Below are positions 26,871-36,800 of a stretch of 64,000 nt of DNA, one piece after another. How positions within the stretch are numbered: position 1 is the first letter of the stretch; every line of letters starts with the position of its first letter. The translations under genes and the position numbers were made by a program. The stretch comes from Shimia sp. Alg240-R146 (lineage in GTDB: Bacteria; Pseudomonadota; Alphaproteobacteria; Rhodobacterales; Rhodobacteraceae): contig NZ_CAMZOK010000001.1 of assembly GCF_947331465.1 (NCBI RefSeq), forward strand, positions 496,001 through 560,000, in the 5' to 3' direction. The notes beneath the pieces were generated by a model. That model worked only from the letters and a program-made list of their open reading frames with translations, had not been told where the DNA came from and did no database searches.

Positions 26871-27530
26871 CTACGCCTGCGGAGGCGCCTGTGGCGGTGT
26901 GATTGCACCCGCAAAAACCGTCGGCGCATCGCCCTCGCCCCATTTGGGCAGTTTGGGCATAATGGTGGCAAAAAGCGCGCTTGTCAGGAATGTCTCCAGC
27001 CATCGGGCGAGGTTCGGCCCTGCATCTGCGTCAAACCGGGCTTTGTCGATAAATGCAAACTGGCGCACGAAAGGCAGGATCGCCATGTCTGCAAGGCTTG
27101 GCGCGGCGCCAAACAGAAATCCGTCAGCAAGGTGTGTTTCAAGGTTGGTCAGAAAGGCCATCGCCGCGGCGCGGCTGGCTTGCGGATCAAGCTCTGGATA
27201 GCGGGTGTGGTATTTTGTGTGATCCAAAGCGGCTTTGAACGGGCCGTCGGCCTCGGCAATCAATGCGTGGCCCTGATCAGGCATGTCCAACCACCCCATC
27301 GGGTCGTTTTGCCCCAAGGCCCACGTCATAATGTCGAGGCTTTCGTCGATCACGGTGCCATTGTCGTCAAGGCAGGGCACGGTTGCACTTGGAGACACCG
27401 CCAGAAATGCCGGCGCCTTGTCGCGCAACACAATCTCTCGCAATTCGACGCCTATTTCGGACACCGCTACGGCCAAACGTGCCCGCATGGCATAGGGGCA
27501 ACGGCGAAAGCTGTAGAGGATCGGCATCAT
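26871..27530 (-). CDS. GST-fold protein with CPYA active-site motif
   Basis: A 219-residue protein with an N-terminal thioredoxin-like domain bearing the Cys motif FRRCPYAMRARLA, a pattern shared with omega-type GSTs and glutaredoxin-like proteins, and a helical C-terminal domain. The SATVPCLDDNGTVIDESLDIM stretch is the glutathione-binding region. A thiol-transferase activity is more likely than classical conjugation because of the Cys, but this is inference. The ATG at 27530 overlaps the mtaB stop in an ATGA arrangement, giving tight coupling to mtaB and dapF. Confidence 0.85.
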   Translation of the reverse strand: MMPILYSFRRCPYAMRARLAVAVSEIGVELREIVLRDKAPAFLAVSPSATVPCLDDNGTVIDESLDIMTWALGQNDPMGWLDMPDQGHALIAEADGPFKAALDHTKYHTRYPELDPQASRAAAMAFLTNLETHLADGFLFGAAPSLADMAILPFVRQFAFIDKARFDADAGPNLARWLETFLTSALFATIMPKLPKWGEGDAPTVFAGAITPPQAPPQA

Positions 27531-28789
27531 GCCACCAGTTGCGATCCACGCAGGTCTAGAATTGGTGCGGTCACGATGGACCCTTCGGTCTGGGCGACGT
27601 CAAACGCAACTTCGGTAAATTGTTCCGTGCGGCCCATGTGCGGGTTTTCCATCAGGATGTGATGGGTTTTGCCAAGTTGGCCCCGCAAATGCCGCGCGAC
27701 TTGCGCTTGCCCGGCTTCGCGCAGGCGGGCGGCACGTTCTTTGATAATGGCGCCGTTCACTTGCGTCGGAATTTTTGCCGCTGGCGTGCCTTCGCGTTTG
27801 GAATAAGGAAACACATGCAGCCAAGTCAGGTCGCAGTCATCCACCAGTTTCATAGAGTTCTCAAAATGCGCCTCGGTTTCCGTAGGGAAGCCCGCGATGA
27901 TGTCCGCGCCATAGGTCATGTCGGGACGGAGCTTTTTGGCCTCTTCGCAGAACCGGATTGCGTCATCGCGCAAATGCCGGCGTTTCATGCGTTTGAGGAT
28001 AAGGTCGTCACCGTGTTGCAACGACAAGTGCAAATGCGGCATCAGGCGTGACTCGGTCGCAATCGCCATCATCAGGTTCTCATCGACCTCGATGCTGTCA
28101 ATCGAGCTGATCCGCAGGCGGCGCAGGTCCGGCACCAGTTTCAGAATGCGCATCACCAGATCGCCGAGTTTTGGCGCTGCAGGCAGGTCTGCGCCCCAGC
28201 TGGTCAGATCGACGCCGGTCAACACCACTTCGTTGAAGCCTTTGTCCACCAGCCGTTTGATCTGATCCACCACAACACCTGCGGGCACAGAGCGGGAATT
28301 GCCGCGTCCGTACGGGATGATGCAGAACGTGCAGCGGTGGTCACAGCCGTTTTGCACCTGCACATAGGCACGAGACCGGGTGCCAAACCCGTCGATCAAG
28401 TGACCGGCGGTCTCTGTGACAGACATGATGTCGTCCACCATGACTTTCTCGGTGTCGCCGATGAAATCCGCGGCCATGCCCTGCCATGTGGCGGGGTTCA
28501 TTTTTTCGGTGTTGCCGATGACTTTGTCGACTTCGCCCATGGCGGCAAATGTTTCCGGTTCGGTCTGGGCCGCGCAGCCGGTCACAATGATGTTGGCATC
28601 CGGGTTTTCACGGCGCAGGCGGCGGATTTCCTGGCGTGATTTGCGCACAGCCTCGGCGGTCACGGCGCAGGTGTTGACGATGACGGCGTTCTCAAGACCA
28701 GCTGACTGGGCCATGTCTTTCATCGCCTCGGATTCATACGAATTCAGGCGACATCCGAGCGTGGTAAATTTGGGGGGCGCGGTGGTCAT
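27527..28789 (-). CDS. mtaB: tRNA t6A37 methylthiotransferase MtaB
   Basis: A 420-residue radical SAM enzyme that adds a methylthio group to t6A37 of tRNA, making ms2t6A. The N-terminal UPF0004 domain carries cluster cysteines in LGCRLNSYE, NTCAVTAEA and TGCAAQ. The radical SAM motif CTFC is part of CDHRCTFCIIPYGRGNSRS, and a TRAM-like tail follows. The TLGCRLNSYE start distinguishes MtaB from MiaB and RimO. It overlaps dapF by 4 bp upstream and the GST-fold gene by 3-4 bp downstream. The nearby tRNA-Lys(TTT) is a plausible substrate class, though their adjacency may be chance. Confidence 0.93.
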   Translation of the reverse strand: MTTAPPKFTTLGCRLNSYESEAMKDMAQSAGLENAVIVNTCAVTAEAVRKSRQEIRRLRRENPDANIIVTGCAAQTEPETFAAMGEVDKVIGNTEKMNPATWQGMAADFIGDTEKVMVDDIMSVTETAGHLIDGFGTRSRAYVQVQNGCDHRCTFCIIPYGRGNSRSVPAGVVVDQIKRLVDKGFNEVVLTGVDLTSWGADLPAAPKLGDLVMRILKLVPDLRRLRISSIDSIEVDENLMMAIATESRLMPHLHLSLQHGDDLILKRMKRRHLRDDAIRFCEEAKKLRPDMTYGADIIAGFPTETEAHFENSMKLVDDCDLTWLHVFPYSKREGTPAAKIPTQVNGAIIKERAARLREAGQAQVARHLRGQLGKTHHILMENPHMGRTEQFTEVAFDVAQTEGSIVTAPILDLRGSQLVA

Positions 28790-29631
28790 TTTGCACGCGC
28801 CAGAAAATCGGCGGTGAATTCGCCGCTCATCACATGCTCGGTCGCGCCGGTCATCCAGACGCCATCGTCGCGCCAGTCGATCCAGATGGTGCCGCCATCA
28901 AGCTCTATCTGCACAGCGCGGCCGGTCAGGCCACGACGGTGCGCAGCGACGGCGGTGGCACAGCTTGAGGAGCCAGAGGCCAATGTCGGGCCTACACCAC
29001 GTTCCCAGACGCGCATACGGATGTGGTCGGTGCCGATGATCTGCGCGATCTGCACATTGGTGCGTTCGGGATATAGCGGGTGATGTTCATGTGCCGCGCC
29101 GAAAGAGCCAAGATCCACGGCCTCTGCATCGTCAACAAAGAAGGTACAGTGCGGATTGCCCATGCCGGTCGCGGTTGGTGCACCGTCTATTGGCAGGGCG
29201 AGGGTGTCCATCTCGTGAGAAAGGGGTACCTCGGACCACAAAAGTTGCGGCTGCCCCATATTCACCGACGTGAGCCCTTCGCCGGCATCGCGGGCGTAAA
29301 GCGTGCCACGGTCTGTCGTCAGGGTCAGCGCATCAGTTCCCGACTCGTCCATCAGATAGCGGGCAATGCACCGGGTCGCATTTCCACAAGCTGCCGAGGT
29401 CGATCCATCGGCGTTGTAAAACACCAGATGCGCATCCGCATCGCCGCGGGTTTCGATCACTGCAAGCTGATCAAATCCAACGCCTTTATGGCGATCTGCG
29501 ATGGCGGTGATCTGGGACTCAGACAGATCAAAATCGCGCACGCGCGCGTCCACAACGACAAAATCGTTGCCAAGGCCGTGCATTTTCATGAAAGCAAAAG
29601 GGGTATGTGCGCGCATGGTCATTGCGCGCAT
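28786..29631 (-). CDS. dapF: Diaminopimelate epimerase
   Basis: A 281-residue cofactor-independent racemase that converts LL- to meso-diaminopimelate for lysine and peptidoglycan synthesis. The conserved KMHGLGNDFVVVD start, the first catalytic Cys in SAACGNATRC and the second Cys in SGSSSCATAVAA are all present. Several in-frame ATGs occur at the start (29631, 29622, 29616); any would yield a normal enzyme. It heads the dapF-mtaB-GST unit, with 4-bp overlaps throughout. Confidence 0.94.
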   Translation of the reverse strand: MRAMTMRAHTPFAFMKMHGLGNDFVVVDARVRDFDLSESQITAIADRHKGVGFDQLAVIETRGDADAHLVFYNADGSTSAACGNATRCIARYLMDESGTDALTLTTDRGTLYARDAGEGLTSVNMGQPQLLWSEVPLSHEMDTLALPIDGAPTATGMGNPHCTFFVDDAEAVDLGSFGAAHEHHPLYPERTNVQIAQIIGTDHIRMRVWERGVGPTLASGSSSCATAVAAHRRGLTGRAVQIELDGGTIWIDWRDDGVWMTGATEHVMSGEFTADFLARAK

Positions 29632-29686
29632 ATACGCCTGATGGAAGACGGTTTCCAGTGGTGTGCATTTTTTCTTGAGAATCGTC

Positions 29687-29715
29687 TTGACCGCCCTGCG
29701 CAGTCAGCATAGTAC
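29687..29715 (+). promoter_or_regulatory. Sigma-70-type promoter of tRNA-Lys
   Basis: A TTGACC box (29687-29692) and TAGTAC box (29710-29715) are separated by exactly 17 bp and lie 15 bp before the tRNA. Spacing and sequence fit a housekeeping promoter. Confidence 0.65.
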
Positions 29716-29730
29716 CGCGCCACAGAGAGT

Positions 29731-29806
29731 GGGCCGTTAGCTCAGTTGGTAGAGCAACTGACTTTTAATCAGTAGGTCGAAGGTTCGAACCCTTCACGGC
29801 TCACCA
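29731..29806 (+). tRNA. tRNA-Lys (anticodon TTT)
   Basis: A 76-nt cloverleaf with the CCA end encoded. The acceptor stem GGGCCGT pairs with ACGGCTC (one G-T pair). The D arm is GCTC...GAGC, the anticodon stem ACTGA/TCAGT encloses the loop CTTTTAA with anticodon TTT, and the T arm GAAGG/CCTTC encloses TTCGAAC. Confidence 0.97.
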
Positions 29807-29920
29807 CTTTCTCCCCCTTCATTCGGTCAGACAATCGTAACAGCCTTATGACGGCCGTTGGTGTCGCACCGATTCTGCTCTTTCGGTGTTGCGCGTGGAC
29901 GCCAGAAAACGGGCAGTCAT

Positions 29921-29954
29921 AAAAAACGCCGCGCAGATTGCTTTGCGCGGCGTT
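29921..29954 (-). terminator. Intrinsic terminator of the RNA helicase gene
   Basis: An 11-bp perfect stem (29925-29935 with 29944-29954) is followed on the minus strand by six T residues. It lies 26 bp after the helicase stop. The rest of the 174-bp gap to the tRNA shows nothing distinct. Confidence 0.9.
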
Positions 29955-29980
29955 GGCTAGTCTTAAGCGTCTTTGCAGAG

Positions 29981-32077
29981 TTAGCTGCGTCCACCTTTGC
30001 CTTTGGCGGCTTTCGCTGCCGCCGCGCGGGCTTTGTTTTTCTTACTGTTGGATTTGCCTACCGGGGGCGGGGGCCCTTTGCGGGCTTCGGTTGGACGCGC
30101 TTCCTGATGCGCGCCTGAGCGACGGCGCGGGGCCTCGGCGCCGCCTTTGCCTTTGGGTCCATCAGAGGTGCGGTATGGCTTGGATTTCGCCGCTGCCGGC
30201 TTGCCGCCCTTGGAGGCCGGTTTTGGTTTCTTGGCGCGTGGTGCCGGATCGTCGTTCCAGTCGATTGGCGCGCTGGATTTAGACGCGGGTTTGCCACCGG
30301 ATTTGCCACCGGGTTTTTCAAACTTCGGCTTGTCCGATTTTGGCTTGTCGAATTTCGGTTTGTCGAACTTGGGGCGCTCCGAGTAGGGGCGGTCCGACTT
30401 GGGTTTGTCGCCCCAGGGTTTGTCGGACTTTGACTTGTCATACGACGGCTTGCCTTTGCCGCCGAACTTGGACCCGCCACGGGGGCCGCCGCCCTTCATG
30501 CGCTCAAGCTTGGGGGCTTCGGCCAGTTGGGTCAGCGTTGCGCCGCGTTCCAATTTGCCTTCGGGTCCGACGTTCGCGAGGAAGCCTGCGACGCTGCCTT
30601 CTTTGATTTGCACAAAGGACTCGTTTTCTTGGACGCGGATCGCACCAATGTCGTTTTTGTTGATGCCGCCAACGTCACAGAGCATCGGCAAGATGCGGCG
30701 AGGCTCGGCGCCGGTTGCGCGGCCGCCGGACACGGAGAACCAGACCGAAGCGCCAAAATCTTCGCGCGGGGCGGGTTTGGCGTCAACATCGCTCAGTTCT
30801 TCGGGCGCGGTGCGCATCGAGCTCATCAAACGCAGGAAACCAGCGGCGATTTGTTCCGGCGTGAAGGCGTCCATGATCGAGGCGACAGTTTCCTGATCGC
30901 TTTCCGGCACAGGTTCCAGCCAGGCTGGGTCGGCGAACAGCCGCTCTTGGTCGCGTTTCTTGACCTCTTCTGCGGATGGTGCGCCGCCCCATTCCGCCTT
31001 CAATTTGGCCATGCCCAAGATGCGGCTGGCCTTTTTGTTTGACTTGCGGTTGATGATCAGCGCGCTGACACCTTTGCGGCCCGCACGGCCTGTCCGGCCA
31101 GACCGGTGCAGCAGGGTCTCGTGATTGTTGGGCAATTCGGCGTGCACAACCAGATCAAGGTTGGGCAGATCGATGCCGCGCGCGGCGACGTCAGTGGCAA
31201 CACACACTTGCGCGCGGCCATCGCGCATCGCTTGCAACGCGTGGGTGCGTTCAGATTGCGACAGTTCGCCGGACAACGCCACAACGTTAAAGCCGCGATT
31301 GGACAGGCGGGTCGTCAGGCGGTTTACCATCGCGCGGGTGTTGGCAAAAACAATCGCATTTGGTGCTTCGTAGAACCGCAGCGTGTTGATCACAGCGTTG
31401 TCGACGTCTCGGTCGGCCACGGTCATGGCGCGATATTCGATGTCAGCGTGCTGGCCGTTTTCGGATTTGGCAATCACACGCTCTGCGTCACGCTGATAGC
31501 TTTTGGCGAGGCCAAGGATCGCATTCGGTACGGTGGCCGAAAACAGCAAAGTCTGGCGATCTTCGGGTGCTTCGCCAAGGATGAATTCGAGGTCTTCGCG
31601 GAAGCCCAGATCAAGCATTTCGTCGGCCTCGTCGAGCACCACGGCACGCAGGACTGATAGATCGATGGAGCCACGAGAGATGTGGTCGCGCAGACGGCCC
31701 GGAGTGGCCACAACGATATGTGCGCCACGCGCCAGCGCGCGACGCTCGTCGCGCATGTCCATGCCGCCCACACAGGAGGCCATCACTGCGCCCGCCTTGG
31801 CATAAAGCCACGCGAGTTCGCGTTTTACCTGAAGCGCCAGTTCACGCGTCGGGGCAATCACCAGCGCCATCGGCGCCGCGGCAGCTTCAAACGTTTCGGC
31901 GTCTTGCAAAATGGTCGGGGCGATGGCGAGGCCAAATCCCAGCGTTTTGCCGGACCCGGTCTGGGCGGAGACCAAAAGGTCACGGCCCGTGAGGTCGGGG
32001 TTCAACACAGCGGTCTGAACAGGTGTCAGGGTGTCATATCCGCGCTCATCAAGCGCGTCTTGCAGGGCAGTTTTCAC
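29981..32077 (-). CDS. DEAD-box RNA helicase with DbpA-like RNA-binding domain and basic repetitive tail
   Basis: A 698-residue helicase. Visible motifs: Q motif region, Walker A AQTGSGKT, PTRELALQ, the DEAD box VLDEADEMLDLGF, SAT, and HRSGRTGRAG. After the helicase core (to about residue 370) comes a DbpA/CsdA-type RNA-binding domain with NKNDIGAIRVQENESFVQI. The last 150 residues are low-complexity and basic, with repeats of K-P-K-F/S-D-K-P followed by a Lys/Ala/Gly-rich end. DeaD/CsdA-type proteins assist ribosome assembly and cold adaptation. The basic tail probably adds unspecific RNA affinity. The gene is monocistronic. Confidence 0.92.
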   Translation of the reverse strand: MKTALQDALDERGYDTLTPVQTAVLNPDLTGRDLLVSAQTGSGKTLGFGLAIAPTILQDAETFEAAAAPMALVIAPTRELALQVKRELAWLYAKAGAVMASCVGGMDMRDERRALARGAHIVVATPGRLRDHISRGSIDLSVLRAVVLDEADEMLDLGFREDLEFILGEAPEDRQTLLFSATVPNAILGLAKSYQRDAERVIAKSENGQHADIEYRAMTVADRDVDNAVINTLRFYEAPNAIVFANTRAMVNRLTTRLSNRGFNVVALSGELSQSERTHALQAMRDGRAQVCVATDVAARGIDLPNLDLVVHAELPNNHETLLHRSGRTGRAGRKGVSALIINRKSNKKASRILGMAKLKAEWGGAPSAEEVKKRDQERLFADPAWLEPVPESDQETVASIMDAFTPEQIAAGFLRLMSSMRTAPEELSDVDAKPAPREDFGASVWFSVSGGRATGAEPRRILPMLCDVGGINKNDIGAIRVQENESFVQIKEGSVAGFLANVGPEGKLERGATLTQLAEAPKLERMKGGGPRGGSKFGGKGKPSYDKSKSDKPWGDKPKSDRPYSERPKFDKPKFDKPKSDKPKFEKPGGKSGGKPASKSSAPIDWNDDPAPRAKKPKPASKGGKPAAAKSKPYRTSDGPKGKGGAEAPRRRSGAHQEARPTEARKGPPPPVGKSNSKKNKARAAAAKAAKGKGGRS

Positions 32078-32260
32078 AACGATTCTTCTTTATCTCTGGA
32101 GTGATGTCCTTTGGCAGGCATCCCTTGGCGCCACCGGTATGTGGGCCTCTCATGCGCGATAAAGAACAAGAAGCGGCCCGCTTAGACCATCCTTGGGCGG
32201 ATGTATAGGGGCCAGTCGCCTTCGTCTCTTGGGACAGGAAGACAGAAATTTAGAAAAAGA

Positions 32261-32276
32261 TGAACTGACCAGTTCA
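32261..32276. promoter_or_regulatory. Palindrome upstream of marR-RND operon (site 1)
   Basis: TGAACTG-AC-CAGTTCA is a perfect 7-bp inverted repeat. It lies about 60 bp before the MarR start, in the only promoter region of the efflux operon. The form is that of a dimeric repressor site. Which regulator binds is unknown. Confidence 0.5.
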
Positions 32277-32309
32277 CTTTTGGGCTTGAAAGCACGTTTT
32301 GAGGCTCTT

Positions 32310-32326
32310 AATTGAATATTTCAATT
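32310..32326. promoter_or_regulatory. Palindrome upstream of marR-RND operon (site 2)
   Basis: AATTGAA-TAT-TTCAATT is a perfect 17-bp inverted repeat with a 3-bp centre, 9 bp before the first possible MarR start. Size and AT-rich arms fit a MarR-family operator, suggesting autoregulation. Confidence 0.55.
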
Positions 32327-32334
32327 TCTGAAGC

Positions 32335-32832
32335 ATGTGGGGACGGATGACGAGGGACACCGAAGACACGCAGCTGCTATTGCCACCCGACCTGCCGCCA
32401 GAGATGACGGCGGCGATTGGGGCGTTTGCGCTGGTGCGGCAGATGGAGACGCGTCTGGACGACGCCGCATTTGACACGGAACTCACCAAACAGGAACGCC
32501 GCATGGTGCTGTTCCTGGATCCACCACGACGCATGGGCGTGATGGCTCAGATCATGGGCGCCTTGCCGTCCAGCGTGACGGCGATGGCGGACGCTTTGCA
32601 GGAACGCGGTTTGGTGGTGCGCGAACGCGATCCGGACGACGGGCGGGCCTGGCAGCTGGCACTGACAGCAGCCGGCAAAGCCGCGCGGGCAGAAACTATG
32701 AACAAGGTCGCAGAACAATTTCGCGACATTTCCGGAATGACACCGGAAGAAATCGAGACATTCGGGAAACTGGCCACCAAGGCGTTTCCCCTATCGGTAT
32801 TGGCTGGAATGGCCATTGAGAGGGACACATGA
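32335..32832 (+). CDS. MarR-family transcriptional regulator
   Basis: A 165-residue winged-helix protein. The DNA-binding core contains LTKQERRMVLFLDPPRRMGVMAQIMGALPSSVTAMADALQERGLVVRERDPDDGRAWQLALTAAGKAA, with the MarR wing D-P-D-D-G-R. An ATG at 32347 is an equally possible start. The stop overlaps the start of the RND adaptor gene (ATGA), so the regulator and the pump are one operon, and it probably represses that operon through the palindromes in front. Confidence 0.9.
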   Translation: MWGRMTRDTEDTQLLLPPDLPPEMTAAIGAFALVRQMETRLDDAAFDTELTKQERRMVLFLDPPRRMGVMAQIMGALPSSVTAMADALQERGLVVRERDPDDGRAWQLALTAAGKAARAETMNKVAEQFRDISGMTPEEIETFGKLATKAFPLSVLAGMAIERDT

Positions 32833-33869
32833 AACTTTGGAACATGGTGGCGTTGGCCACATCGCTTTTGGCGCTTCCGGCCGTTGCTGAAACGCCGCTG
32901 AAACCGGTCAAACTGATGGAGATATCATCGGACCAGGCCGCCCTTGTCCGGCAGTTTTTTGGGCAAGTGAAAGCCCGCCAGTCGGTAGACCTTGCGTTTC
33001 AGGTGGGAGGGCAGATCATTGATTTTCCCGTGACCGAAGGGTTTCGCATCCCCAAAGGCGCCTTGATCGCCAAACTCGATCAGGAGCCATTTGAGTTGCA
33101 GCTTGATCAGGCGCGACTGCAAAAGGGGCAAGCCGACCGGACTGTCGCGCGACTTGAGAAGTTGAAGGGCAACACTGTTAGCCAAGTGACAATTGATGAT
33201 GCGGAAACGCAGGCCGGGCTGTCTAAAATTTCGGTCAGCAATGCAGAATGGTCGCTGCGCCACGCCACATTGCGCGCGCCGTTTGACGCCTTGGTATCCA
33301 GCCGCAATGTCGAGCTGTATTCGACAGTTGCGGCGGGTACGCCCGTGGTACGTATTCATGACCTCAGCGAATTGCGCATAGAAGTCGACGTGCCGGAAAT
33401 CCTGTTTCAAAACACCGGCGACAGTGGTGAAAACGTTGAGATCACCGCGCGGTTTCCGGGGTTGGAAGGCAGCTACCCACTGGACATACGCGAGTATGAC
33501 GCGGAGACCTCCGACATTGGCCAAACCTTCCGCATCACCTTTGGGCTTGAGCCGCCCAAGGAACGTGTGATCCTGCCCGGGTCATCGGTTACCGTGACGG
33601 TGCGCGCGATTGAGCAGTCACGTGTGATCGAAGTGCCAATGTCCGCGATTGTCACAAACGACAAGGGTGAGACCGGGGTCATGAAGTTTGACCCCAAAGG
33701 CGGCGAAACAGGCCATGTTCGGTTCGCGGTCGTGCAGGTGGAACCTTCTGAGACCGGGCAGGTGCGGGTGAACTCCGGACTTGCAGACGGTGAGGAAATT
33801 GTTGTCGCCGGGGGCAGTGCGCTGGGCGAGGGCCAAGAAGTGCGCCGTTTTGTCGGCTTCGGCAACTGA
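32829..33869 (+). CDS. RND efflux periplasmic adaptor subunit
   Basis: A 346-residue membrane fusion protein. A signal peptide (KLWNMVALATSLLALPAVAE) precedes the barrel-sandwich motif FQVGGQIIDFPVTEGFRIPKGALIAKLD, a short alpha-hairpin, the second lipoyl half (ATLRAPFDALVSSRNVELYSTVAAGTPVVRI) and beta-barrel domains. No lipobox Cys is evident. It links the inner-membrane RND pump encoded 11 bp downstream to an outer-membrane channel not found here. The substrate is unknown. Confidence 0.93.
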   Translation: MKLWNMVALATSLLALPAVAETPLKPVKLMEISSDQAALVRQFFGQVKARQSVDLAFQVGGQIIDFPVTEGFRIPKGALIAKLDQEPFELQLDQARLQKGQADRTVARLEKLKGNTVSQVTIDDAETQAGLSKISVSNAEWSLRHATLRAPFDALVSSRNVELYSTVAAGTPVVRIHDLSELRIEVDVPEILFQNTGDSGENVEITARFPGLEGSYPLDIREYDAETSDIGQTFRITFGLEPPKERVILPGSSVTVTVRAIEQSRVIEVPMSAIVTNDKGETGVMKFDPKGGETGHVRFAVVQVEPSETGQVRVNSGLADGEEIVVAGGSALGEGQEVRRFVGFGN

Positions 33870-33880
33870 GGTCGCGTGAC

Positions 33881-36800
33881 ATGAACATTGCACGTATGTC
33901 GATTGAAAAGCCGATTTACACTTGGCTGATCATTCTGGTGTTTCTCGGTGGTGGTATCATCGGGTTTCTAAATCTTGGCCGTCTCGAAGACCCGGCCTTT
34001 ACGATCAAACAGGCGGTGGTGACCACGTCTTACCCCGGCGCCACTGCAGAGCAGGTCGCGGCCGAGGTCAGCGAACCGCTGGAAAGTGCCATCCAAAAGA
34101 TGGGTGAAGTGGATCGGATCACATCGATCAACAGCCCCGGTCAGTCGATGATCGAGGTGCACATCAAATCGACCGTGAACGGTGATGAGCTTCCCGAAAT
34201 CTGGACCCGCCTGCGCGCACGGATGCGCGATGCAGCCCGGGCATTGCCGCAAGGCGTGGGGCAGCCCTATGTAAATGACAGCTTTGGCGACGTGTTCGGA
34301 CTGTTTTATGCGATCACCGCTGAAGGGTTCACGGACGCCGAGAAACACGAGCTTGCAACGTTTTTGCGGCGCGAGTTGCGCACAGTAGAGGGTGTGGCAG
34401 ATGTCGAGGTCAAAGGTCTGCCCGAAGAGGCGATCTATATTGAGCCGAATCTGGCGTTGTCGGTAAACCAGAACGTATCGATTGCGGCGATTGCCAATGC
34501 GATTGCCACGTCGGACAGCGTTACGCCTGCGGGCACGTTGACCACCGAGAGTGCGCGCACACGGATCATGACCCCGGACGGGTCCGATACGGTCGACGCC
34601 ATTCAAGGCCTGTCTGTTGGCACGGGCGGCAAAGTTGTCAATCTGGTCGACACCAGCCGCGTATATCGCGAACGCAAACCAAACCCAGGCCAGATCATTC
34701 GCCACAACGGCGTCGAGGCATTCACGCTGGGCGTGGCCGGATTGAGTACAGAGAACATTGTTGAAGTTGGGCAGCGGGTTGACGCTCAGTTGACGGCAAT
34801 GGAGGCAAATTTCCCAGCCGGTGTTGAGTTGCATCCGGTGTACCAGCAGCACGAGGTTGTGGACAAAGCGTCAACCGACTTTCTTTTGAACCTCGCGATG
34901 TCGGTGGCCATTGTTGTGGCTGTTTTGGCGGTGTTCATGGGCTGGCGTGCCGCTGTGGTTGTCGGGGTGACACTGTTTTTGACAGTAATTGGCACGTTCC
35001 TGTTCATGTCGATGTTTTCCATCGAAATGGAGCGGATATCGCTGGGCGCGCTGATCATTGCGATGGGGATGCTGGTCGACAACGCCATTGTTGTAGCCGA
35101 AGGCATGCAAATGGCCATGTTGCGCGGCAAGTCATCGCGCGAAGGTGCGGACGAGGCTGCCGGCAAGACGCAAATCCCTCTGTTGGGCGCGACAATTATT
35201 GGCATCATGGCGTTTGCCGGCATTGGACTCAGCCCTGATGACACCGGCGAATTCCTGTTCTCGCTGTTTGCGGTGATTGGGATCTCGTTGTTGCTGAGCT
35301 GGCTGTTGGCCCTGACGGTGACTCCGATGTTGGGGCATTATCTGTTCAAACAGGGCAAAGGGGACGAAGGCGACGCTTATGGTGGCTGGATTTTCCGGAT
35401 GTATGGCTGGAGCCTTGGGCTGGCGCTGAAATTGCGCTGGTTGGTTGTTGTTGGTCTGATTGGCGTCACAGCGCTGTGTTACGCGGGTTTTGCCCGCGTG
35501 GATCAGCAGTTCTTCCCCGAAAGCAATACGCCGTTGTTCTTTGTGCATTACAAGCTGCCACAGGGCACGCCGATTGCCACAACGTCCAAAGATATGGCCC
35601 GCATGGAAGCGTGGCTGGATGGGCGCGAGGACGTGGTCAGCTATTCCACTTTTGTGGGCCAGGGCGCGACACGGTTTATGCTGACCTACGAGTCTGAGAA
35701 GCCGAACCCAAGCTATGGCCACATCATCGTGCGGACTGCGCAGATGCAGGACATCACGGCGTTGCGCGAGGATTTGAATGCCTTTGGGGCCGAGGCGTTT
35801 CCCGATGGGGAATTCCGCACCAAGCGGTTGGTGTTTGGACCGGGCGGGGGTGACCCCATTCAAGTCCGGTTCTCGGGTTCCGATCCGGTGGTATTGCGTC
35901 AGCTGGCGTCGCAAGCAGCAGCGGTTTTGGAAACATCTTCCGAGAATATCCGCGAAGTGCGCACCGATTGGCGTGAACAAGAGCTGGTGATCAAGCCGCT
36001 TTATGCCACAGAGCGCGCCCAGACGGCGGGCGTGAACCGTGATGATGTGGCGGATATGCTGAACTTCTCGACCGACGGCATCAGCGGCGGTTGGTTCCGC
36101 GAGAAAGACCGGCTGTTGCCGATCGTCATCCGCCGCGCCTCCGATCAGGGCTTCGGGCTTTTGGATCAGGTGGTCTTTTCCGCCAACACCCAAAGCTTCT
36201 TGCCGCTCGAGCAGATGGTGGACGGATTTGCCTATGACAGCCAGAACACGCTGTTTCACCGCCGTGACAGGGTGCCGACAATCACGGTTGGCGCCGACAT
36301 CGCTCCGGGGTTGAACGCCGTGCAAGTTCAGGCCGAGGTGACAGCCGCAGTTGAGGCGATGGAGCTGCCGGTGGGATACCGCATGGAATGGGGTGGCGAA
36401 AAAGAGAACTCCGCCAAGGCGCAAGAAAGCCTTGGAGGACAGCTGCCGGTGACCATTCTGGTGATGGTGCTGATTTCGGTGCTGCTGTTTAACGCGGTGC
36501 GCGAGCCAATCATCATCTGGCTGTTGGTGCCGATGTCGGTGAACGGTGTGGTGATCGGGCTGTTGGGCACGGGGCTACCGTTTTCGTTCACCGCGCTTCT
36601 TGGTCTGCTGAGCCTGTCGGGCATGTTGATAAAGAACGGCATTGTGCTGGTCGAAGAGATCAACTTTGTGCGTGAAGAAGGCGGTCCGCTGCGCGAGTCG
36701 ATCATTAGCGCCAGCGTGTCACGTTTGCGTCCGGTGATGTTGGCAGCCGTGACAACGATTTTGGGCATGCTGCCGCTGTTGTCGGATGCGTTCTTTAAGT

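Noticed and set aside
35132-36424. 430-codon open frame on the minus strand opposite the RND pump
   Set aside because: Antisense shadow of a certain gene, with composition typical of such frames.
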